NCBI GenBank assembly: GCA_030448085.1
Contig: JAUJNU010000001.1
Location: 1-64,000, forward strand
Direction of reading: 5' to 3'
DNA length: 64,000 nucleotides
Origin: Actinomycetota bacterium
Lineage (GTDB): Bacteria > Actinomycetota > UBA4738 > CADDZG01 > WHSQ01
Position 1 is the stretch's first letter. Each line of letters opens with the position of its first letter. The notes beneath the pieces were generated by a model. It saw only the letters and a list, made by a program, of their open reading frames with translations. It was not told the origin of the DNA and did no database searches. A program made the position numbers and the translations under genes. Below are positions 1 to 8,345 of the stretch, in pieces.

Positions 1-230
1 GGACCGAGACCCGCAGGCGCGAAAAGGGCCGGCCGGCGAAGGTGTACTTCACCTGGGAAGGCGAGTCCGGCGCCCTGGCCGAGGCCGGGGTCGAAGCGCC
101 ACAGGAGCCCCGCAGGGCCGACTCCGACCTCGCCGCGGAGGTCCGCGCCCTCGAGCGCATCCTTGGCGATGCCCAGCGCCAGGTGGCGCGCATCCACGAG
201 TTGATCGAACGCCGAGAAACGACCGAGTAG
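1..230 (+). CDS. C-terminal fragment of a probable winged-helix regulator
   Basis: The reading frame (first whole codon at base 3) is open at the left edge and ends with TAG at 228-230, giving about 75 residues. It begins with an Arg/Lys-rich stretch containing KGRPAKVYFTW, which resembles the wing of ArsR/MarR/SufR-type winged-helix DNA-binding domains (commonly GRPAKVY). After this comes a charged helical tail rich in Glu, Ala and Arg that probably forms a coiled coil. The regulator assignment rests on this one motif. The gene stops 10 bases before the sulfurtransferase and may share its transcript. The true start lies outside the window. Confidence 0.45.
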   Translation, partial: TETRRREKGRPAKVYFTWEGESGALAEAGVEAPQEPRRADSDLAAEVRALERILGDAQRQVARIHELIERRETTE

Positions 231-240
231 AGGAGGAGAA

Positions 241-1083
241 GTGGCTGGTTACGTGAACGAGGACGTGCTCGTCGAGACCGATTGGCTCGAGCAGCGCGTC
301 GCAGATGACGATCTCGCGATCGTCGAGGTAGATGAGGATTTCAACGCCTACGAGAAGGGACACATCGAGAACGCGATCCCGATCAACTGGTCGACCGAGC
401 TCCGGAGCCTCCCGAACCGTGACTTCGTGTCTCGGGAGGGTCTGGCCCGGCTGTTGGGGGAGAAGGGCATCTCGGACGATCAGACGATCGTGCTCTACGG
501 CAGCAACAACAACTGGTTCGCTACCTACGCCTACTGGCTGCTGAAGTACCGGGGAGCGGACAAGGTCAAGATCCTGAACGGTGGGCGGAAGAAGTGGGAG
601 CTCGAGAGCCGCCCCCTCACGCAGGACGTGGCCGACAGGGCCCCCACGACGTACGAGCTCGGGCCGGAGAAGCCGGATCACCGGATCTTCCGTGACGACG
701 TGCTGAGCCGGGTGTCCGGCTCCGAGGGTGCCTGGGTGGACGTCCGGTCTCCCGAGGAGTTCCGCGGTGAGCTGCTCGCCCCGCCGCACCTGCCACAGGA
801 GCAGGCGCAGCTGCCGGGTCACATCCCCGGCGCCGCGAACGTGACGTGGGCGAAGGCCGCTCGCGAGGACGGGACCTTCAAGTCTGCAGACGAGCTGCGT
901 GCCCTTTACGAAGGCGAGGGCATCACCCCGGATAAGGATGTCGTGACCTACTGCCGCATCGGCGAGCGCTCGTCGCACTCGTGGTTCGTGCTGAAGGAGC
1001 TCCTCGGGTTCGAGAACGTCAAGAATTACGACGGCTCCTGGACCGAGTACGGCAGCCTCGTTGGGGGGCCGATCGAGAAGTAG
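241..1083 (+). CDS. sseA: Thiosulfate/3-mercaptopyruvate sulfurtransferase (two rhodanese domains)
   Basis: The 280-residue protein has two tandem rhodanese domains. The N-terminal domain is the inactive type and the C-terminal one carries the active-site loop CRIGERSS with the persulfide-forming Cys at about residue 238. CRIGERSS is the loop seen in actinobacterial thiosulfate sulfurtransferases (often named CysA or SseA). The enzyme moves a sulfane sulfur from thiosulfate or mercaptopyruvate to an acceptor in the cytoplasm. The GTG start at 241 follows a strong aggaggag ribosome binding site. A clear intrinsic terminator follows the stop. Family assignment is secure; the preferred sulfur donor cannot be read from sequence. 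Confidence 0.93.
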   Translation: MAGYVNEDVLVETDWLEQRVADDDLAIVEVDEDFNAYEKGHIENAIPINWSTELRSLPNRDFVSREGLARLLGEKGISDDQTIVLYGSNNNWFATYAYWLLKYRGADKVKILNGGRKKWELESRPLTQDVADRAPTTYELGPEKPDHRIFRDDVLSRVSGSEGAWVDVRSPEEFRGELLAPPHLPQEQAQLPGHIPGAANVTWAKAAREDGTFKSADELRALYEGEGITPDKDVVTYCRIGERSSHSWFVLKELLGFENVKNYDGSWTEYGSLVGGPIEK

Positions 1084-1102
1084 TCGTCAAACGAAGATCG
1101 CC

Positions 1103-1132
1103 AAGGGGGCCGGGCAACCGGCCCCCTTTTTT
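1103..1132 (+). terminator. Intrinsic terminator after the sulfurtransferase
   Basis: A perfect 11-bp inverted repeat (aagggggccgg / ccggccccctt) encloses a GCAA tetraloop and runs into a six-T tract. It starts 20 bases after the sulfurtransferase stop. Confidence 0.93.
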
Positions 1133-1188
1133 CGCGCCGGGTAACCTAGGCCCCCGCTCCGCCCGAAACACGATCGAGGAGGCTCCAG

Positions 1189-2778
1189 ATGCCGACCAAG
1201 GGCAAGAAGAAGCCGACCCAGGCTGAAGGGCCGGTCATGCTCCGCTCGTTCAGCCCCGCCACCGGCGAGGTCCTCGGCGAGGTGCAGGCGAACTCTCCGG
1301 CCGACGTCAAGGATGCGGTCGCCAGAGCCCGCAAGGTTGCTCCGGAGTGGGCAGCGATCCCCCCGGAGGGACGCGCCCGGATGCTGCGCGAGGTCCGCTA
1401 CAGGATCAACGCTCGCATCGATGACATCGTGAAGACCGTCTCCGAGGAGTGCGGGAAGCCGGCCGCAGAGGCGCTCACCGCGGACGTCCTCCCGAGCGTG
1501 CTGACCCTCCTGTACTACGAGAAGACGGCGGCGAAGCACCTGAAGACCGAACGCATCGGCGGGATGTGGGGCCCGCTCCTCGGCATCACCTCCAGCGTCG
1601 AATGGCGACCCTTCGGCGTCGTCGGTTGCATCACTCCCTGGAACTACCCCTTCTTCCTCACCTTCATGGCGATCGCTCCGGCGCTCTTCGCGGGGAACAC
1701 CGTTGTGCTGAAGCCTTCCGAGGTCACCCCTCGTACCGGAGAGTTGATCAGGGACGTGCTCGAGCCTCTGCCGCCGGGGGTTGTGACCGTGGTGCAGGGT
1801 GCGGGCGATGTGGGGGCCGCACTGGTCGATGCTCCCTGCGACAAGATCTGCTTCATAGGCTCTCCCGGCACCGGCAAGAGGATCGCCGCGGCCGCCGCCG
1901 AGCACCTGACGCCGGTGGTGATGGAGCTGGGAGGAAAGGACCCGGCCATCGTCTGCAGCGACGCCGACCTCGACGTTGCCTCTTCCGGGGTGCTGTGGGG
2001 GGCGCTTCTCAACACCGGCCAGACATGCGCCTCTATCGAGCGGGCCTTCGTTGTGGACTCCGTGGCCGACGAATTCCAGGAGCGCCTGCTGTCGAAGCTG
2101 GGACAGCTGCGTCAGGGCCTAGATGCCGACGTCGGCTCGCTCACTAACGAGCGTCAGTTCGAGGTCGTGAAGCGGCACGTGGAAGACGCGCTAGGGCATG
2201 GGGCCGAGCTCCTGGCCGGTGGCCCCGACGCGGGCGAGCGCAACCCCGACGGGAGCCTCTGGTACGCGCCCACCGTGCTAACGGGTGTCACCGAGGAGAT
2301 GGCGCTCACGAGCGAGGAGACCTTCGGCCCGATCCTTCCGATCGTCCGGGTCCAAGACGAGGTCGAGGCGATACGGCGGGTGAACGAAGAGGGCTTCAAC
2401 CTCACCGCGTCCGTGTGGACGAAGGACAGGGCCAAGGGCCGCAGACTCGCAGCGGGGATAAGGGCGGGCACGGTCTCCGTCAACGACCATGCCATCGCAG
2501 CAGGCGCGGCTTGGACTCCCTGGGGTGGTGTGGGGGAGTCCGGCTACGGCAGGCTCTCGGGTGAGTTGGGGCTGCGGGAGTTCCTCTCCCCGGTCCACGT
2601 GACGAACAACATGATGCCGAAGATGAAAAGGTTGTGGTGGTACCCCTACGACGAGGCTTCGGGCGCCACGTTGCGAGGGATGGCAGAGCTGTTGTCAGCG
2701 CCGAGCCTGGGAGGGAAGTTCCAGGCGGCGAAGAAGATCGCGTCGGCCGTCGGGCCTGCCGTCAAGCGGAAGCTGTAG
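1189..2778 (+). CDS. NAD(P)-dependent aldehyde dehydrogenase
   Basis: The 529-residue protein is a full-length aldehyde dehydrogenase. The cofactor-domain motif is GNTVVLKPSEVTP. The catalytic Glu is at about 246 in MELGGKDP and the nucleophilic Cys at about 280 in NTGQTCAS. A GGVGESGYGR motif lies near the C-terminus. Such enzymes oxidise aldehydes to carboxylates through a thiohemiacetal. The extra C-terminal segment after the oligomerisation motif (KMKRLWWYPYDE onward) resembles succinate-semialdehyde/coniferyl-aldehyde type members, but the substrate cannot be assigned. An ATG start at 1189 follows gaggag. The 3' end overlaps thiI on the opposite strand by 17 bases. Confidence 0.92.
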   Translation: MPTKGKKKPTQAEGPVMLRSFSPATGEVLGEVQANSPADVKDAVARARKVAPEWAAIPPEGRARMLREVRYRINARIDDIVKTVSEECGKPAAEALTADVLPSVLTLLYYEKTAAKHLKTERIGGMWGPLLGITSSVEWRPFGVVGCITPWNYPFFLTFMAIAPALFAGNTVVLKPSEVTPRTGELIRDVLEPLPPGVVTVVQGAGDVGAALVDAPCDKICFIGSPGTGKRIAAAAAEHLTPVVMELGGKDPAIVCSDADLDVASSGVLWGALLNTGQTCASIERAFVVDSVADEFQERLLSKLGQLRQGLDADVGSLTNERQFEVVKRHVEDALGHGAELLAGGPDAGERNPDGSLWYAPTVLTGVTEEMALTSEETFGPILPIVRVQDEVEAIRRVNEEGFNLTASVWTKDRAKGRRLAAGIRAGTVSVNDHAIAAGAAWTPWGGVGESGYGRLSGELGLREFLSPVHVTNNMMPKMKRLWWYPYDEASGATLRGMAELLSAPSLGGKFQAAKKIASAVGPAVKRKL

Positions 2779-3941
2779 CCGGAGGAAGAACCAGCTCTTC
2801 CGAGGACGCCTCGGCGAGAGCGCTCTTGACGAGCCGGGCGATGTCGACATCCATCTCGGCCCGAGCCGCCTCGGCGGGTTTCACGTGCGTGGCGGGCGAG
2901 CGGGAGTCGAACAGGACGCAGGTGTCCTGGTACTTGCGGATCGACACCTCGTAGCTGCCGATGCGCTTGGCGTCGTCGATGATCTCCTGCTTGTCCATGC
3001 CGACGAGAGGCCGAAGGATCGGCAGCGCCTCCATCACCTCGTCGACCACGGCCATGTTCCCGAAAGTCTGCGAGGCGACCTGCCCCAGCGAGTCCCCGGT
3101 AACCAGCGCCTTGGCCCCCCGCTCGTCGGCAAGACCCTCTGCGATGCGAGCCATCGTGCGTCTGTAGAGGACGGTCCGCAGGCCCGGCGGAGCCTCCGCG
3201 GTTATCTCCTTCTGCGCATCCGCGAGCGGCACGACGTGGAACCAGGCCCTGTTCTGGTAACGGGCGAGGATCTCGCCCAATGCCCGCGCCTGCTTGGTGG
3301 AGGAGGCGTCGGTGTAGGGGCGGCTATGGAAGTGGAGCAGCTCCACGTCGGCTCCCCGGCGAGCCATCCGCCACGCCGCTACCGGTGAGTCGATCCCCCC
3401 CGATAGAAGGGCCAGCATCTTCGCGGACGTGCCGGTGGGAAGGCCGCCGACCCCCTCAAGCTTTCGGCAGTAGACGAGCCCGGCCCCCGCGAACAGCTCG
3501 ACCCACACCGTTGCGCCGGACCCCCGCAGCTTCACCTCGGCGCCGGTTGCCTCCTTCACGATGTGGCCGACCTTCTCGTTGATCTCCTGGGACGTGTGCG
3601 GGAAGTTCGTGTAGGCGCGGCGGGCCTCTATGCGGAAGGATGAGAAGTGCTCGTGGTCGAGCAGCTCCAGGGCCGCCCTTGCGATGGCCTCTAACGATGG
3701 CTCTACCCGGCGGCCGGGCCCCACGTAGGCGACGCCGAACACTCGCGGCCCGTGCCGCGGCCTCCAGGACGTCCGAACCGGGCTCGAAGTCCACCACTAT
3801 CCGGCCGAGGCCCCCCCGGACGCTCTTGTACCCGGTGCCGCGGATCGCGGCCTTGAGGTTCCTTTCGAGGGTCTTTTCGAAGTAGCCGCGGTTACGGCCC
3901 TTGAGGCCGAGCTCCGCGTAGTGCGCAACGAGCGCGTCCAC
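2762..3941 (-). CDS. thiI: ThiI-type tRNA 4-thiouridine synthase (one frameshift)
   Basis: Two overlapping frames form one protein. The first starts with GTG at 3941 and carries the N-terminal ferredoxin-like part (AHYAELGLKGRNRGYF). The second holds the rest of the THUMP domain and the PP-loop ATPase motif LLSGGIDSPVAAW. The switch is near 3742-3748, where one base appears missing. ThiI adenylates U8 of tRNA and transfers sulfur to it, and in some organisms also feeds thiamine synthesis. No C-terminal rhodanese domain is present, so this is the short form, and a persulfide donor would be separate. It lies 9 bases downstream of the AsnC-domain gene, probably in one operon. Confidence 0.88.
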
Positions 3942-3950
3942 GCGCCGGGC

Positions 3951-4235
3951 CTAGCCCTCTTCGAATCCGACGGAGAACAAGGACTCCACGTCGTGGCGGG
4001 AGTAGACCTTGAAGGCGACGAGGGTCTGGGTGCGCTCGATGCCCTCGATCTTGGCGATCCCCTCGGAGACGACACGGGCGAGGTCGTCGTGGTTACGCAC
4101 CCGCACCATGATCACGAGGTCGTAGTCCCCAGCGACGGAGTAGACCTCGCTGACCTCTTCGAGGTCGGCCACGGTTTGAGCGGTCTCCGGTATCCGATGG
4201 ACGTCGCAGACGGCTAGAACGATGGTGGAAACCAT
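3951..4235 (-). CDS. Stand-alone Lrp/AsnC ligand-binding (RAM) domain protein
   Basis: The 94-residue protein matches only the C-terminal alpha/beta ligand-sensing domain of Lrp/AsnC regulators, with typical strands such as YSVAGDYDLVIMVRV. It has no helix-turn-helix. Single-domain proteins of this type form decamers and bind amino acids or related effectors; their targets are mostly unknown. Its stop is 9 bases ahead of the thiI GTG start, which suggests cotranscription. The ATG start is at 4235. Confidence 0.85.
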   Translation of the reverse strand: MVSTIVLAVCDVHRIPETAQTVADLEEVSEVYSVAGDYDLVIMVRVRNHDDLARVVSEGIAKIEGIERTQTLVAFKVYSRHDVESLFSVGFEEG

Positions 4236-4309
4236 CTGCCTAGGCTACCGGACGATCCATCGCCTGATCCCGGAAGCTCTCCACCCAGGCCACGGAAGGA
4301 TGGTCGGGG

Positions 4310-5263
4310 CTAGATCGTCACCATGTCCCGGAGCTTGCCCGGCGTGCTCGGATGACGAAGCTTGGAAAGAGCCTTCGCTTCGATCTGACGGATGCGCTCC
4401 CGGGTGAGGTTGAATTCCTTTCCGACTTCCTCGAGCGTGCGGGGTTCACCGGTGACGAGCCCGAACCTCAGAGCTAGCACCCTGCGCTCGCGGTCCGAAA
4501 GCCCACCGAGCATGTCCCAGAGGTCCTCCTGCCGCAGGGCGACCGCCGCTGCCTGGAAGGGCCCTTCGACGTCCTCGTCCTCGATGAAGTCACCGAGCTC
4601 GGCGTCTTCGTCTCCCACCGGCTCGTGTAGCGACACGGGCTCGGGAAGGACCCGGAAGGCCTCGCGAACCTTCTCGGGGGTGAGGTCGGAGCCTTCGGCG
4701 ATCTCGTCGATCGTGGGCTCTCTGCCGAGCTTCTCGAGGAGCTCTGACTGAACCTTGCGGACGCGGTACAGCGTCTCGACCATGTGAACGGGGATGCGGA
4801 TCGTGCGGGCCTTGTCCGCGATAGCGCGGGTGATGGCCTGCCTGATCCACCAGGTGGCGTACGTGGAGAACTTGAAGCCTCGCTGGTAGTCGAACTTCTC
4901 GACCGCTCGCATTAGGCCGAGGTTTCCCTCCTGGATGAGGTCGAGCAGGGGGAGGCCGGCGGCCGAGTACTTCTTGGCGATCGAGACCACGAGGCGGAGG
5001 TTCGACTGGATGAAGCGTCGCTTGGCGGCACGGCCCGTCCGCGCCTTCATCTGAAGCTCGACACGCTGCTTGTCGGAGAGCTTCTTCGCGCTGTCGAGCT
5101 TCTCCTGGGCCTTCTCGCCTTCCTCGATCTCGCGCGCCAGCTCGACCTCCTGTACGTCGGTCAGCAGCGGATACTGGCCGATCTCACGGAGGTACTGTCG
5201 TACGAGATCCTCATGCGCTGCTTCTTCGCGCGCGGATCCGTAGGACGTCGTCGCCTGCGCCAT
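4310..5263 (-). CDS. sigA: Principal-type RNA polymerase sigma factor (SigA/RpoD family)
   Basis: The protein has about 317 residues and conserved regions 1.2 ([16 protein letters not shown]), 2.3-2.4 ([20 protein letters not shown]), 3 and 4.2 ([20 protein letters not shown]), ending in the LRHP/LRDMV tail of group 1-2 factors. I prefer the ATG at 5263 (MAQATTS) over the upstream ATG at 5326 because a gagaaagaggt ribosome binding site precedes it. It lacks the long acidic N-terminal extension of mycobacterial SigA or streptomycete HrdB, so its size is closer to SigB. It may be the housekeeping factor of this lineage or a group 2 paralogue. The gene is alone on its transcript, with a 650-base upstream region. 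Confidence 0.92.
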   Translation of the reverse strand: MAQATTSYGSAREEAAHEDLVRQYLREIGQYPLLTDVQEVELAREIEEGEKAQEKLDSAKKLSDKQRVELQMKARTGRAAKRRFIQSNLRLVVSIAKKYSAAGLPLLDLIQEGNLGLMRAVEKFDYQRGFKFSTYATWWIRQAITRAIADKARTIRIPVHMVETLYRVRKVQSELLEKLGREPTIDEIAEGSDLTPEKVREAFRVLPEPVSLHEPVGDEDAELGDFIEDEDVEGPFQAAAVALRQEDLWDMLGGLSDRERRVLALRFGLVTGEPRTLEEVGKEFNLTRERIRQIEAKALSKLRHPSTPGKLRDMVTI

Positions 5264-5545
5264 CAGCTCACCAACCTCTTTCTCTGCAGAAGGCCCTAGA
5301 GCGCCGCTCCGGGGGCATGCGGCCACGCTGCAACCGCTTTTGTCGTGGAAGGACTGTTTCTATACATGGTACGGAAATCCCTGCCGCTGTAAAGGGGGGT
5401 AAATCTTGGTTCCCGGAGACAAAAACCCCGCTGACGCCCATTTATTCCTACAGAAACCATGGAAAAGGGAAGGAGGGGACCAGGGCGGTCGAGGCGAGTC
5501 AATGGCCGGTGACGGGGATGGCCTTCAAGGTGTTCGGCTCCCTCG

Positions 5546-5644
5546 ATGCAGCTCAGGATCGCCGACGCTCCCAGTCCCGCTCAGGTGCGGGTGTTGTACG
5601 ACTCTGCCGACCACGCCTCCTCGGTTCAGCTGAGCGTCAAGTAG
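5546..5644 (+). CDS. Possible 32-residue peptide ending just before a terminator
   Basis: The frame starts with ATG at 5546 and ends with TAG at 5642-5644, reading MQLRIADAPSPAQVRVLYDS and then 12 more residues. The stop lies 20 bases before a strong intrinsic terminator, and the composition looks protein-like. No good ribosome binding site precedes the ATG. The upstream part (KVFGSLDAAQ in another frame) could be its true N-terminus if a base is missing near 5555. No family is recognised. Confidence 0.25.
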   Translation: MQLRIADAPSPAQVRVLYDSADHASSVQLSVK

Positions 5645-5663
5645 CGGTTCTGCCAGAGGTTCC

Positions 5664-5695
5664 AAAGGGCCGGATCCCTGGGATCCGGCCCTTTT
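5664..5695 (+). terminator. Intrinsic terminator in the sigA upstream region
   Basis: A perfect 14-bp inverted repeat (aaagggccggatcc / ggatccggcccttt) with a 3-base loop ends in a short T run (TTTT). No recognised gene directly precedes it, so it may end a small RNA or the short peptide gene at 5546-5644. Confidence 0.75.
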
Positions 5696-5731
5696 GCGCG
5701 CCTGGAGTCCGTCCGGGTTGTGGTGCAGGAC

Positions 5732-5859
5732 CTATTTCGCGTCCTTGCGGAAAGCGACCCGCAGCTCCTCGGGTCCCGCTCGTTGTGTGCGTGGCACAAA
5801 GATGCCACTGGGAGTCAGGCCGTCCTTAATGTCCGTTTTGGGTTGCAGGGATTGGTCAT
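5732..5859 (-). CDS. Possible 42-residue protein, one base short
   Basis: Starting at ATG 5859 on the minus strand, the frame reads MTNPCNPK. If one A is restored in the AAAA run near 5835-5838, it continues through TDIKDGLTPSGIFVPRTQ to FRKDAK and a TAG at 5732-5734. The downstream frame looks like a natural protein C-terminus, but by itself it has no start codon after its upstream stop. Together with the many one-base errors in this window, this suggests a small real gene. No family is recognised. Confidence 0.3.
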
Positions 5860-5914
5860 GCGGCGGGCGAACAACTAGCCCAAGAAAGAAACGTCATCCG
5901 AGAGGAGCCCGAAG

Positions 5915-6391
5915 GTGAAGAAGAGCTTGGTAGTGATGATCATGGTCGGTCTTATCGCTGGTGCTTTCGCGGCTGCTCCCGCAGACGCTAAGAAGAAGAA
6001 GAAGGCGAAGCCCCGCACCGTCAGCGTGGAGTACGCGGCCCCCGGTATCGGAGCTACGGTTCTCGGCGCGGGCGGCGGGTTCTGCCCCTTCGCCGACCCG
6101 ACCAACTTCGAGTGCATCGAGGTCGCCCCTGCGGCCGGCGAGAAGTTCGTGAAGGTAGAGATCACGGACGCAACCGGGGGAGCGGTGGCTGGGTTCATCA
6201 GCCAGGGCGACATCGACGGTGACGGCGTGGGCGACGGCTACGGCGAGTACTGCCGGGGTCACGCAAACCCGATCCCGCTCCAGGCAGCCGCTCCGGTTCG
6301 AGTGAGCTTCTACCCCGGCACCTGCGAGGACGGGACCCCGTCCACCCCCACCACGGGGACGATCAAGATCACCTTCTACAAGAAGATCTGA
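5915..6391 (+). CDS. Secreted protein of unknown function
   Basis: The 158-residue protein has a classical signal peptide (KKSLVVMIMVGLIAGAFAAAPADA, likely cleaved after ADA), then a Lys-rich stretch (KKKKKAKPR). A compact domain with four Cys follows, containing a Ca-binding-like loop DIDGDGVGDG and ending in TGTIKITFYKKI. The GTG start at 5915 follows gaggag. The mature domain looks like a small beta-sandwich, but I do not recognise a family. It is monocistronic and closed by a strong hairpin. Confidence 0.8.
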   Translation: MKKSLVVMIMVGLIAGAFAAAPADAKKKKKAKPRTVSVEYAAPGIGATVLGAGGGFCPFADPTNFECIEVAPAAGEKFVKVEITDATGGAVAGFISQGDIDGDGVGDGYGEYCRGHANPIPLQAAAPVRVSFYPGTCEDGTPSTPTTGTIKITFYKKI

Positions 6392-6414
6392 CCCACTTCA
6401 CCAGCTAGAACTAA

Positions 6415-6447
6415 GAAGAGGCCGGACCCTTGGGTCCGGCCTCTTCT
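6415..6447 (+). terminator. Hairpin terminator between the secreted protein and sodA
   Basis: A perfect 15-bp inverted repeat (gaagaggccggaccc / gggtccggcctcttc) has a 2-base spacer. It lies between convergent genes, 23 bases after one stop and 15 bases from the other, and probably serves both strands. There is no long T tract on either side, so efficiency is uncertain. Confidence 0.75.
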
Positions 6448-6462
6448 CGCGTTCGGGTGGAG

Positions 6463-7074
6463 CTAGCTGTCAGCCTCGAACCTGCGACTCACTTCATCCC
6501 AGTTGATCGTGTTCCACCAAGCCGCGATGTAATCGGGCCTCTTGTTCTGGTACTTCAGGTAGTAACCGTGCTCCCACACGTCGAGACCCAGAACGGGCGT
6601 GCGGCCTTCCATCAGCGGGGAGTCCTGGTTCGGAAGGCTGATGACATCGAGGTGCCCCTCGTGCTTGACCAACCAGGCCCAGCCGCTTCCGAAGTGGTTG
6701 GTGGCGGCGGCGCTGAACTTGTCCTTGAAATCATTGAACGAGCCGAAGCCCTCCGAGATCGCCGACGCGATGGCACCGGACGGCTCGCCCCCGCCCCCCG
6801 GCCCCATGACCTGCCAGAAGAGCGAGTGGTTCGAGTGGCCTCCGCCGTGGTTGCGGACCGGGCCCTTGATGTCGTCCGGGACCTGATTGAAGTTCCGCAG
6901 CAGGTCGTCGACCGACTGACCCGACAGGTCGTCGTGGCCCTCCAGCGCTGCGTTGAGCTTGTCGACGTAGGTCTGGTGGTGCTTCGTGTGATGGATCTCC
7001 ATCGTGCGGGCATCGATGTGGGGCTCGAGGGCCGAATAGTCGTACGGGAGCTCGGGGAGCGTGTACTTGCCCAT
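6463..7074 (-). CDS. sodA: Fe/Mn superoxide dismutase
   Basis: The 203-residue protein is a complete iron/manganese superoxide dismutase converting superoxide to O2 and H2O2. Metal ligands are visible at His28 ([13 protein letters not shown]), His83 (HSNHSLFW), Asp165 and His169 ([11 protein letters not shown]). The MGPGGGGEP segment is of the kind usual in Mn-type or cambialistic enzymes, but metal preference is not certain. There is no signal peptide. The ATG start at 7074 follows aaggaggag. Confidence 0.95.
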   Translation of the reverse strand: MGKYTLPELPYDYSALEPHIDARTMEIHHTKHHQTYVDKLNAALEGHDDLSGQSVDDLLRNFNQVPDDIKGPVRNHGGGHSNHSLFWQVMGPGGGGEPSGAIASAISEGFGSFNDFKDKFSAAATNHFGSGWAWLVKHEGHLDVISLPNQDSPLMEGRTPVLGLDVWEHGYYLKYQNKRPDYIAAWWNTINWDEVSRRFEADS

Positions 7075-7113
7075 GCTCGTCTCCTTCCTTGGTCGTTTGG
7101 CGGCCCGGGCAGC

Positions 7114-8235
7114 CTACCCGTGACGGCTATTTCGCTCGCCCCTCGTCGCGTCGACCACGAGGTCGACCACGTCCTCGAGCCGCCCCGCCCGCTGGAACGC
7201 TGTCCTCTGCCGCATCGCCCCGTTCCCGTCCCGGAGCGTGCGTTCGACGAGCCCCTCCACCTCATCCCAGGCCTCGTCCTGCTCGAGGGCCGGCCTCAGC
7301 CTCGCGAGAAGAGCCCTGACGAGCCGAGGGGCGGGCGTCAGCTCACCGCCATCGAGATCCACCAGCTCCCCCTCTAGGCCGAACCGGCTGGCCCTCCAGT
7401 TGGCCGCGGCGAGCAGCTGTGGCGGGACGTCCAGCTCTTCCTCTTCGTCGACGGCGGCCCGATGGCATGTCTTCGCAAGGGCCCTGAAGAGGCCGGCGAG
7501 CATCACCGCCTCGTCCACCTCCATGCAGACGTCGGTGACGCGGAACTCGATGGTGCTGTAGCGGGCCGAGGGGCGGATGTCCCAGTAGATCTTCGTGGCG
7601 TCCTTGATGGCTCCAGCCGAGACCAGGACCTCGATCAGCCGGTCATATGATTCGCGAGAGCCGAAGCGGGGAGGTACCCCGGCCATCGGCCACCTGCGCC
7701 ACATCTCCCTCCCGAAGCTGGCGTAGCCCGAGTCTCGGCCCAGCCAGAAGGGGGAGTTGGCGGCGAGAGCGAGGATGGGGGCGACCGAGGCCCTCGTCCG
7801 GTCCATCGTGAGGATCGCTTCCTCGGGGTCCTCGATGCCCACGTGCACGTGGCAGCCGAAGATGATCTGCTCCTTCGCCAGCTGCTGGAAGTCGTCCAGC
7901 AGCCCCTCGTACCGGTCCTTGGGGGAGATCTCCTGCGCGCTCCAATGAGAGAACGGGTGGGTCCCGGCCGCCGCTATGCGGTGCCCCTTCGCTTCTGCCG
8001 CCCCCATAACCCTTCCCCTCAGGGCCTTTAGATCCCGTCGCACCTCCTCGAGCGAGCGCGCCACCGGTGTCCCTATCTCCACCTGGGATCTGTACAGCTC
8101 GGGCTGGACGGCATCACCGGCCGACGCCCGGGCGGCCGGGACCAGATCCGGGGAAACCGGCACGAGCTCGCGCGACTCCGGGTCGACGATCTGGTACTCC
8201 TCTTCCACCCCCAGGGTGAAGCTCGGCTCCGTCAC
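7114..8235 (-). CDS. GCS2-family carboxylate-amine ligase (glutamate-cysteine ligase type 2)
   Basis: The 373-residue protein matches the GCS2/YbdK family: FTLGVEEEYQIVD at the N-terminus, EQIIFGCHVHVGI and STIEFRVTDVC in the body, and conserved RxxW and Arg residues. Members ligate glutamate to cysteine or other amines with ATP; related actinobacterial EgtA makes gamma-glutamylcysteine for ergothioneine. No ergothioneine or glutathione genes are adjacent, so the product is unknown. The ATG start at 8235 stands next to the divergent NlpC/P60 gene. Confidence 0.88.
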   Translation of the reverse strand: MTEPSFTLGVEEEYQIVDPESRELVPVSPDLVPAARASAGDAVQPELYRSQVEIGTPVARSLEEVRRDLKALRGRVMGAAEAKGHRIAAAGTHPFSHWSAQEISPKDRYEGLLDDFQQLAKEQIIFGCHVHVGIEDPEEAILTMDRTRASVAPILALAANSPFWLGRDSGYASFGREMWRRWPMAGVPPRFGSRESYDRLIEVLVSAGAIKDATKIYWDIRPSARYSTIEFRVTDVCMEVDEAVMLAGLFRALAKTCHRAAVDEEEELDVPPQLLAAANWRASRFGLEGELVDLDGGELTPAPRLVRALLARLRPALEQDEAWDEVEGLVERTLRDGNGAMRQRTAFQRAGRLEDVVDLVVDATRGERNSRHG

Positions 8236-8345
8236 TGGTGCTCCCTTCGTCTCGAAGTACCCTCCCCCGGGTGAGGGAAAAGATGTACCCGTACGGGGCG
8301 TCCCCTTTGGTCAAGCGGCCTTGGGGCAGGGTCGATGATTTCTTC

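Larger units (their letters stand above)
5264..5914. other. 650-base intergenic region upstream of sigA
   Basis: No convincing full-length gene lies here. The region must hold the sigA promoter on the minus strand. A TATAGA hexamer on the minus strand near 5360 is a possible -10, without a good -35. It also contains a strong hairpin terminator at 5664-5695 and two short open frames listed separately. Base composition from about 5340 to 5480 is noticeably more A/T-rich than the flanking genes, as expected for a promoter region. Confidence 0.5.

Noticed and set aside
49..978. 309-residue open frame on the minus strand
   Set aside because: It lies opposite the sulfurtransferase and has the Arg/Pro/His-rich composition of an antisense shadow in GC-rich DNA.
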